Shown: one piece after another, positions 58,966 to 64,000 of the stretch
Position numbering within the stretch: the first letter of the stretch is position 1
How the letters are laid out: every line of letters begins with the position of its first letter
Source: Pseudomonas sp. SJZ079
GTDB taxonomy: Bacteria > Pseudomonadota > Gammaproteobacteria > Pseudomonadales > Pseudomonadaceae
Length of the DNA stretch: 64,000 nucleotides
Assembly (NCBI RefSeq): GCF_007993865.1
Contig: NZ_VIUH01000023.1
Location: 1 to 64,000, forward strand
Direction: 5' to 3'
Position numbers and translations under genes: made by a program
The notes under the pieces: model-generated
Told to the model about the DNA's origin: nothing
Databases searched by the model: none
What the model saw: only the letters and a program-made list of their open reading frames with translations

Positions 58966-60231
58966 TGGCGATAGAACCTGCAGCAATGCTCGCAGTCGAT
59001 CGAGTGGCATGGGACGGGCATACCAGGGACCCTGCCCTTGCGTGCAACCACAGCGCTGAAGATAGGCCAGCTGCTCGGGGGTCTCGATGCCTTCGGCCAC
59101 CAACTGCACACCAGCGCCCTTGGCCAGAAGCAACATGGCATTGACGATGGCCTGGTCGCGGGAATCATCGAGAAGGCCGGCAACGAAGGAGCGATCGATC
59201 TTCAAACGATCGAAGGGCAAGTGCTTCAGTGCGCCAGATGAGCAATAGCCGGAGCCGGAGCCGGAATTATCGATGCTCAGTCGCACGCCGCACTGGCGCA
59301 ACCTGGCCATCTGCCTGGCGGCCTCCTCCAGGCCACCGCCTGCCACCTCCGCGGTGATCTGCAGCTCCAGACGCGAACTCGGCAATCCGCTGCTACCCAG
59401 GATTCGCTGCACTTTTCCAGGGAAGTCGGAATGGAGGAAGGTGGAGCCGCTGATATTTACCACCACCGGCACGTCGAGCAGCCCCTCTTCGATCAGCACC
59501 ATGTTGTCGCGACAGGCCCGCTCGAGCGCCCGGTTACCCATCGCCATCATCAGCCCCTGCTGCTCCGCCAAGGGCATGAAGCGATCCGGCGAAACCGCCC
59601 CGTGGGCGCCATCCGACCGACCCAGCAAGGCTTCCATGGCCACCGGACGATGGGGGACAGCCAGTTCAAACTGCAGCTGGTAATGCAGCTCCAAGTCGTT
59701 GGAAGCCAATGCCCGGCGCAGACACTCGACGCCGCGCGATTCATCCTCTTTCTGCTCACGCATTTCACCCTGGAACAGGCGCAGACAGTTGCCGCCGGCC
59801 ATCTTCGCCCGAGACCTGGCCAGGTCCGCGTCACTGAGCAGTTGATCCGTCCCCCGACTCGTCCCCGGATAAAGGCTGATGCCCAGGCTAGCCCCCAGCC
59901 GCAGGGATCGCCCCTGTATCCGGAAGGGCGCCATCAGCAACTGCAGGATGTGCTCTCCCCGCTGGCGTGGTTCCTGCTCGGTCACGCCCAGATGGGCAAT
60001 GATCACGAACTCGTCACCGCCGATTCGCGCCACCTGGTCGCATTCGCGTAGTGCGCCCTTGAGCCGCTGCGCCACCTCCAGCAGCAGTGCATCGCCGACC
60101 TGATGGCCGTGGCAATCATTAATCTGCTTGAAGCCGCCGAGGTCGATGAGAATCACTGCCAGGACGTCGCCTGCGGCCTTAGCCAGGGTGACGGCCTTCT
60201 GCAGGCGCTCGCGCAGCTGACTGTTGTTCAT
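58948..60231 (-). CDS. GGDEF-EAL protein with degenerate EAL site
   Basis: 427 residues: GGDEF domain about 5-160 with intact GGDEF (71-75), EAL domain about 165-420. The usual start of GGDEF domains (DxLTGLxNR) is missing; the protein begins NNSQLRERLQKAV. In the EAL domain E200-A-L, N259, K344, the VAEGIE Glu and the QGQG Gln are present. However, the LELEITE motif reads LELQITA (Q291, A294) and DDFG reads DNSG (D321, N322). Phosphodiesterase activity is therefore doubtful, and it may be a cyclase or c-di-GMP receptor. It starts 10 bp after the chemoreceptor stop, so both are co-transcribed. Confidence 0.87.
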   Translation of the reverse strand: MNNSQLRERLQKAVTLAKAAGDVLAVILIDLGGFKQINDCHGHQVGDALLLEVAQRLKGALRECDQVARIGGDEFVIIAHLGVTEQEPRQRGEHILQLLMAPFRIQGRSLRLGASLGISLYPGTSRGTDQLLSDADLARSRAKMAGGNCLRLFQGEMREQKEDESRGVECLRRALASNDLELHYQLQFELAVPHRPVAMEALLGRSDGAHGAVSPDRFMPLAEQQGLMMAMGNRALERACRDNMVLIEEGLLDVPVVVNISGSTFLHSDFPGKVQRILGSSGLPSSRLELQITAEVAGGGLEEAARQMARLRQCGVRLSIDNSGSGSGYCSSGALKHLPFDRLKIDRSFVAGLLDDSRDQAIVNAMLLLAKGAGVQLVAEGIETPEQLAYLQRCGCTQGQGPWYARPMPLDRLRALLQVLSPSSAAC

Positions 60232-60241
60232 GTCCACGGCC

Positions 60242-61810
60242 TCAGACGTTGAAGCGATCGACCAGCACGTGCAGCGCGCCGGCGGTGGACTCCAGGTCAC
60301 GGCCGAGCTGAGAGGAACGCACCGTGATGTCGGCGTTGCGCTCGGCGGCCTGGGAAACATTGCTGATCTGCCGGGCGATGTCCTCGGCCACCTGGGTCTG
60401 TTGCTCTGCAGCGGCGGCCATCTGCTCGGCCATTTGCTGGATACCCGTAACCGCCGTGTTGATGCCTTGCAGCGCCTGTTCGGTCTCGACCACCCGCTGC
60501 ACCCCGGCCCGCGCCTCTTCGCTGCCCTGGCGGGCGATGTCCACCGCCTGCCCTGCCACCGCCTGCAACGCGCCGATGATGCGCTGGATCGCCTCGGTTG
60601 ACTCGCGGGTCTTGCCGGCCAGGGCTCGCACCTCGTCGGCCACCACGGCGAAGCCACGCCCCTGCTCGCCCGCACGCGCCGCCTCGATAGCGGCATTGAG
60701 CGCCAGCAGGTTGGTCTGCTCGGCGATTGCCTGGATCATGTTGGCCGCCTGCTGGATCGACTGGGTCTGCGCCGCCAAGCCGTCCACCGAGTCGCTGATG
60801 CCTTCCACCGTGTCGGCCAGGGTCTCGATCACCCGTCGGGTTTCCCGCGCCTGGCCCGCGCCTTCGGCCGACAGCAGGCTGACCTCGCAGGCGCTTTGTG
60901 CGGTGGCCTGTACATGGCCGCTGACCTCGCCAATGGACGCCGCCATCTGGTGCATGGCGGTGGCAGCCATATCCGTCTCGACCCGCTGGGCTTGCAGCGC
61001 CGCCTCGGCCTGCTGGACCAGCTGACCGTTGCGTTTGGCCAGTTGCGCGGTCTGGTCGGCGTAATCGCCGAGGCGGGTCAGCGCGGTTTTGATCCGTGCC
61101 CCTTCGCTGATCAGCGCCAGTTGCAGGCGCGCCACGGCACCGCTTTCGTCGCTGTAGGTACGCGCCACCAGCTCGCTGTCGAAGGCCAGAGGCGAGGCCT
61201 GCCCGACCTTGATCAGGGCGCGCCGGACGAAGCGCAACGACAGGGCCGCCTGGACCACGAACAGCGTCAGCACCATGACCAAGGCCAGGCTCGACCACCT
61301 TTGCGCCAGCAAAACCGGGCCAATCAAGGTTGCCAGCAGCGGCAGCAGCAGAAAACGTCCGAGGACCTTCAACCGCTCGCCTGCCGAAGCCGCTGGCTTG
61401 CCGGCGTTCAGACGCGCGTAAAGGGCGGCGGCGCGGCGCACCTGGGCGGCATCTGGACGCACCTGTACCGACTCGTAACCGACCACCCGGCCGTCCTGGC
61501 GGATCGGCGAAACATAGGCTCCGACCCAGTAGTGGTCACCGTTGCGACAGCGGTTCTTGACGATGCCCATCCAGTTCTTGCCGGCCTCCAGGTGTTCCCA
61601 CATGTGGGCAAACACCGCAGCGGGCATGTCCGGGTCACGCACGATGTTATGCGGACTACCTATCAGCTGCTCGCGACTGAAACCGCTGAGCGCGACAAAC
61701 TCGTCGTTGCAATAGGTGAGGATGCCACGCTCGTCCGTGGCGGAAATCAGCCTCTGCTCCGCGGGAAAGCTCAGTTCATTACGGGTGACCGGCTGGTTGA
61801 CACGCATCAT
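60242..61810 (-). CDS. Aer-like PAS-containing methyl-accepting chemotaxis protein
   Basis: 522 residues. N-terminal PAS domain (about 15-120; TDERGILTYCNDEFVALSGF, then SREQLIGSPHNIVRDPDMP and RNGDHYWVGAYVSPI), two adjacent membrane segments about 155-200 with no periplasmic domain, then HAMP-like region and signalling domain with IAEQTNLLALNAAIEAARAG and GRGFAVVADEVRALAGKTRE. Aer-type receptors sense redox or energy state. Co-transcribed with the GGDEF-EAL gene. Copy C of the 40-bp element lies 92 bp upstream. Confidence 0.92.
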   Translation of the reverse strand: MMRVNQPVTRNELSFPAEQRLISATDERGILTYCNDEFVALSGFSREQLIGSPHNIVRDPDMPAAVFAHMWEHLEAGKNWMGIVKNRCRNGDHYWVGAYVSPIRQDGRVVGYESVQVRPDAAQVRRAAALYARLNAGKPAASAGERLKVLGRFLLLPLLATLIGPVLLAQRWSSLALVMVLTLFVVQAALSLRFVRRALIKVGQASPLAFDSELVARTYSDESGAVARLQLALISEGARIKTALTRLGDYADQTAQLAKRNGQLVQQAEAALQAQRVETDMAATAMHQMAASIGEVSGHVQATAQSACEVSLLSAEGAGQARETRRVIETLADTVEGISDSVDGLAAQTQSIQQAANMIQAIAEQTNLLALNAAIEAARAGEQGRGFAVVADEVRALAGKTRESTEAIQRIIGALQAVAGQAVDIARQGSEEARAGVQRVVETEQALQGINTAVTGIQQMAEQMAAAAEQQTQVAEDIARQISNVSQAAERNADITVRSSQLGRDLESTAGALHVLVDRFNV

Positions 61811-61901
61811 GATTCCTCAGCATCTCGCAGGTTCGGACCGGGCCGCGCGCAAGGCAATAACCCAGTGAGAAGCTCGGAATGTTAGGAGTAACCCTACTTA
61901 A

Positions 61902-61941
61902 CGGCTTGCCATAATGTGTCAGACACTTTTCATTTCATGAC
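61902..61941. promoter_or_regulatory. 40-bp conserved element, copy C (chemoreceptor/AraC divergent promoter)
   Basis: CGGCTTGCCATAAT then GTGTCA, GAC, ACT, TT, TCATTT, C, ATGAC, in the same plus-strand orientation as copies A and B. It is 92 bp from the chemoreceptor start (minus strand) and 69 bp from the AraC start (plus strand), fitting control by the AraC protein and autoregulation. Confidence 0.78.
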
Positions 61942-62009
61942 TAGACCAGTATAAGAAGGCCTGCTGCAAAAGCGCTTCTGCGCAGCAACACCACTTCAGG
62001 AAGCCCTGC

Positions 62010-63029
62010 ATGACGACCATGGTTCGCGCCGCTGTCTTGACCAACTACATCGAAGTGGCCCAGCACCTGGGCCTGAAGCCCCAGGCAATGCTGGCCCAGG
62101 TCGGCCTGAGCAGGTCGCTGTTACAGGAGCCCGAGCAGCGCATCCCGGTGGAGGCAGCGGTGCGTTTGCTGGAGGATTCGGCCGCGACCAGCGGCTGTCA
62201 GAACTTTGGCTTGCGTATGGCCGAATCGCGCCAATTGTCAGATTTCGGAGCGGTCAGTTTGCTGCTCAACCACCAGAGCACGCTGCGCAATGCCCTGCAG
62301 GCGCTGGTGCAGTACCGTCACCTGCTCAACGACTCGCTGGCACTCTTTATCGAGGAAGCCGGGCGCATGGTGATCATTCGCGAGGAGGTGGTCACCGAGT
62401 CGCACCTGCCCTGCAGCCAGGCCAACGAATTGGCCATCGGCGTGATGTTCCGCCTCTGCGCGGCGCTGCTCGGCGCTCACTGGCGACCGAGCAGCGTCAA
62501 CTTCAGCCACGCAGCGCCCGACGATCTACAGTTGCATCGCCGCCTGTTCGGCTGCCAGCTGGAGTTCGGCAGCGAGTTCAACGGCATCGTCTGCCCGGCC
62601 GCCGATCTGGATGTGGCCAACCCGCACGCCGATCCGGCCATGGCACGCTACGCCCAGCGTTACCTTGACTCGTTGCAGAGCGAAAGTGAGTCCTCGATGC
62701 TGTTCGACGTGCGCAAGGCCATCTACCTGCTGCTGCCCATGGGTCGCGCCACCATCGAGCAGATCGCCCAGGCTCTGGGCATGAACGTGCGTACCTTGCA
62801 GCGGCGCCTGGAGGAAAATAACGCCACCTTCAGCGACCTGATCAACGACGTGCGCCGCGATCTGGTGACACGCTACATGGAGAACCCGGCCTATTCGCTG
62901 GCGCGCATCGCCGACCTGCTGGGCTACTCCATGCCCAGCTCGTTCACCCGCTGGTTCGCCGCCCAGTTCGGCATGCCCCCCGCGGTGTGGCGTGCGCAGC
63001 GCAACATCGTCTTGCGCAAGGGTGGTTGA
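62010..63029 (+). CDS. AraC-family regulator, probable regulator of the 40-bp element regulon
   Basis: 339 residues. N-terminal arabinose-binding-like domain (LTNYIEVAQHLGLKPQAMLA, LSDFGAVSLLLNHQSTLRNA) and C-terminal HTH pair: ATIEQIAQALGMNVRTLQRR and YSLARIADLLGYSMPSSFTR. Same architecture as OruR and as the regulator at 48.7 kb. Divergent from the PAS chemoreceptor; the element between them recurs before the ligase and the DUF1302 cluster. Effector unknown; a fatty or terpenoid acid or its CoA ester is plausible. Confidence 0.88.
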   Translation: MTTMVRAAVLTNYIEVAQHLGLKPQAMLAQVGLSRSLLQEPEQRIPVEAAVRLLEDSAATSGCQNFGLRMAESRQLSDFGAVSLLLNHQSTLRNALQALVQYRHLLNDSLALFIEEAGRMVIIREEVVTESHLPCSQANELAIGVMFRLCAALLGAHWRPSSVNFSHAAPDDLQLHRRLFGCQLEFGSEFNGIVCPAADLDVANPHADPAMARYAQRYLDSLQSESESSMLFDVRKAIYLLLPMGRATIEQIAQALGMNVRTLQRRLEENNATFSDLINDVRRDLVTRYMENPAYSLARIADLLGYSMPSSFTRWFAAQFGMPPAVWRAQRNIVLRKGG

Positions 63030-63036
63030 GGCCGCC

Positions 63037-63333
63037 TCAGGCGCCGCGCGGGGACAACCCTCCAGGTCGCGCCAGCAGTTGGAGCAACTGTGGCGGCTGA
63101 CCGAGTTGCAGCACGTAGGTGTCCAAGGTGTCCAAGGTGTACAGGTGGTGATTCACCGCGGTCAGGCTGCGCGGGTCAGGGTTACGTTCATCAGGATTGA
63201 AGTACAGCAACGCGCTGGCGCATAGCAGTTGGCCACGGCTGACCAGTTCACTGAGTTGCTGAGGGCCGCACTCGCCCCCCTGTACCGGACTGCAGAGTAT
63301 GAGCAGCAGGCATAGCGGAACCATGGGACCCAT
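63037..63333 (-). CDS. Small putative secreted protein, possibly truncated
   Basis: 98 residues with a hydrophobic signal-like start (MVPLCLLLILCSPVQGGECG), then QQLSELVSRGQLLCASALLY and a Leu-rich helix. A 9-bp near-tandem repeat (near 63119-63144) gives LYTLDTLDTY. I recognise no named family. The C-terminus reads into Pro/Gly-rich sequence just after the AraC gene, which suggests a lost 3' part. It converges on the AraC gene with a 7-bp gap. Confidence 0.45.
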   Translation of the reverse strand: MGPMVPLCLLLILCSPVQGGECGPQQLSELVSRGQLLCASALLYFNPDERNPDPRSLTAVNHHLYTLDTLDTYVLQLGQPPQLLQLLARPGGLSPRGA

Positions 63334-63819
63334 CGTTGGATCCTTCTTATTGTTCTGTAGTCGATCTCACTCGCTTGGTGTTGGATACCTCGCGAACGGA
63401 TCGACAGCGATCGCTCCTGCGGTATCCGGAATAAAAAAGCGGACAGCTGCTACCTCAGCCGCCGCAAGGAATCCAGGGTGGTGCCCCCCGGATTGACCAA
63501 CTCTTTGGCACAGGACACGCCCCTCCGGACACCGGCCGGACCTCCTGCCGATGGCGTCGAAGGCCGGCAGCAAGTGGGTGATGGCGAACTGGCCTATGGA
63601 AGCCAAACTGACGACGAGAACGACGAAGAGGTAGAAATCACGCATACGCGCCGCCAGCCTGGCTTCCATAGACGTGTTCGGCCTGCCATGAGGAAAGCGA
63701 CCACGGTCTTGATCGAGAAAAAAAGCGGTCGGCCGCCTGGGCAGCCGCCGCAAACGTTTCGGGAGCCACACCCCGAAACGGTTCGCACCCCGCCATGGAG
63801 TAACGGGGCACGGCGGTAC
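63334..63819 (-). other. Decayed region with a membrane-protein remnant
   Basis: On the minus strand a stretch reads MEARLAARMRDFYLFVVLVV then SLASIGQFAITHLLPAFDAI (about 63550-63675), an obvious single membrane helix. It then runs through a likely frame change (RRSGRCPEGR) to GHHPGFLAAAEVAAVRFFIP before stopping. The family is not recognised. Nothing else is supportable here. Confidence 0.4.
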
Positions 63820-63925
63820 TTAACGCAGGATCGCGCAGCCGGTGGCGGCCTGCAGCACGTCGAAGTCGACGCCCGGCGCCGTCTCCACCAGGCGCAGCCC
63901 CTCGGCCGTAATGATTGTTCCAAGC
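63820..63925 (-). pseudogene. C-terminal remnant of a 3-oxoacid CoA-transferase subunit B
   Basis: The frame reads ITAEGLRLVETAPGVDFDVL then QAATGCAILR and a TAA. This is the conserved C-terminus of SCOT/AtoA-type B subunits (V-I-T-x-x-GLRLVE-x-APGV-x-x-E-x-L-x-x-ATGA). No upstream part is present; only 10-20 bp separate it from the preceding gene's stop. Confidence 0.7.
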
Positions 63926-63933
63926 CGGCTGGG

Positions 63934-64000
63934 TCAGCGCTCCAGCACATAGGTGCCGGGGGCGGCACATAGGGCCGGGTATTGGCGCGAACCGAGCGCC
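63934..64000 (-). CDS. C-terminal end of a gene running off the window
   Basis: The last 21 codons on the minus strand read ALGSRQYPALCAAPGTYVLE R and stop at 63934-63936. The 5' part is outside the window. Too short to assign a family. Confidence 0.4.
   Translation of the reverse strand, partial: ALGSRQYPALCAAPGTYVLER

Noticed and set aside
60296..60696. Upstream extension of the GGDEF-EAL frame into the chemoreceptor gene
   Set aside because: The frame is open to 60696 but encodes an Arg/Pro/Ser-rich shadow of the chemoreceptor; the ATG at 60231 with GAGG upstream fits the operon.
1..64000. tRNA, rRNA or CRISPR features
   Set aside because: I saw no clover-leaf-like gene, rRNA signature or regularly spaced direct repeats in the window.

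Overview
The window looks like chromosomal DNA of a high-GC Pseudomonas (sensu lato). The evidence is a recognisable mexS/mexT/mexEF-oprN block, a Pseudomonas-type ben-cat-pca cluster with PcaR and BenR regulators and matching operators, a Pseudomonas REP pair inside the ben operon, and the DUF1302/DUF1329/RND envelope cluster common in this genus. I see no rRNA, tRNA, CRISPR or phage genes.

Layout. (1) 0.1-8.3 kb: a multidrug RND efflux operon on the minus strand (mexE-mexF-oprN), its LysR activator mexT, and the divergent oxidoreductase gene mexS. A MexT-type box precedes mexE and a terminator follows oprN. (2) 8.7-31.1 kb: an aromatic-acid catabolic supercluster on the plus strand: pcaR, benR, benABCD, benK, catBCA, benE, benF, a branched-chain-amino-acid-type ABC transporter, a very short chemoreceptor, then pcaIJ, pcaF and pcaD. 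These genes encode every enzyme from benzoate through catechol, muconate, muconolactone, beta-ketoadipate enol-lactone and beta-ketoadipate to succinyl-CoA plus acetyl-CoA. Uptake and sensing genes lie inside the same block. PcaR-type operators sit before pcaR, before benR and before pcaI. BenR half-sites sit before benA. No protocatechuate-branch genes and no catR are present. (3) 31.1-42 kb: a decayed accessory stretch. Intact oxidoreductase genes (nitronate monooxygenase, SDR, MDR, DsbA-like, tautomerase, LysR), ohr and an orphan solute-binding protein are mixed with gene fragments: an MFS N-terminus, an ACC-deaminase-family C-terminus with a TAG, an M20 hydrolase C-terminus, an internally deleted IS630-type element and an IS256-type transposase fused in frame to a Cache-type protein. 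(4) 42-48.6 kb: a minus-strand acyl-CoA block (acyl-CoA ligase, acyl-CoA dehydrogenase, TetR regulator, 3-hydroxyacyl-CoA dehydrogenase, thiolase) with a divergent AraC regulator. (5) 50.5-58.3 kb: a minus-strand cluster of an RBBP9-like hydrolase, a DUF1302 outer-membrane protein, a DUF1329 periplasmic protein, a YCF48-like beta-propeller and an MMPL-type RND permease. (6) 58.4-63 kb: decayed solute-binding protein, GGDEF-EAL protein, PAS chemoreceptor and a divergent AraC regulator. (7) 63-64 kb: gene fragments, including a CoA-transferase subunit B C-terminus.

The most interesting observation is a 40-bp element of the same architecture (GGCTT-N2-CAT-N3-GYGTCA-N3-ACT-N2-TCATTT-N-ATGAC). It occurs three times, each time about 80-140 bp upstream of a minus-strand gene: the acyl-CoA ligase (43.8 kb), the hydrolase/DUF1302/DUF1329/YCF48/RND cluster (58.4 kb) and the chemoreceptor/GGDEF-EAL pair (61.9 kb). 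The third copy lies in the divergent promoter of the AraC gene at 62.0 kb. This predicts one regulon coupling chemotaxis, envelope transport and CoA activation of a hydrophobic carboxylic acid or its precursor. That link is inferred from sequence and has not been demonstrated.
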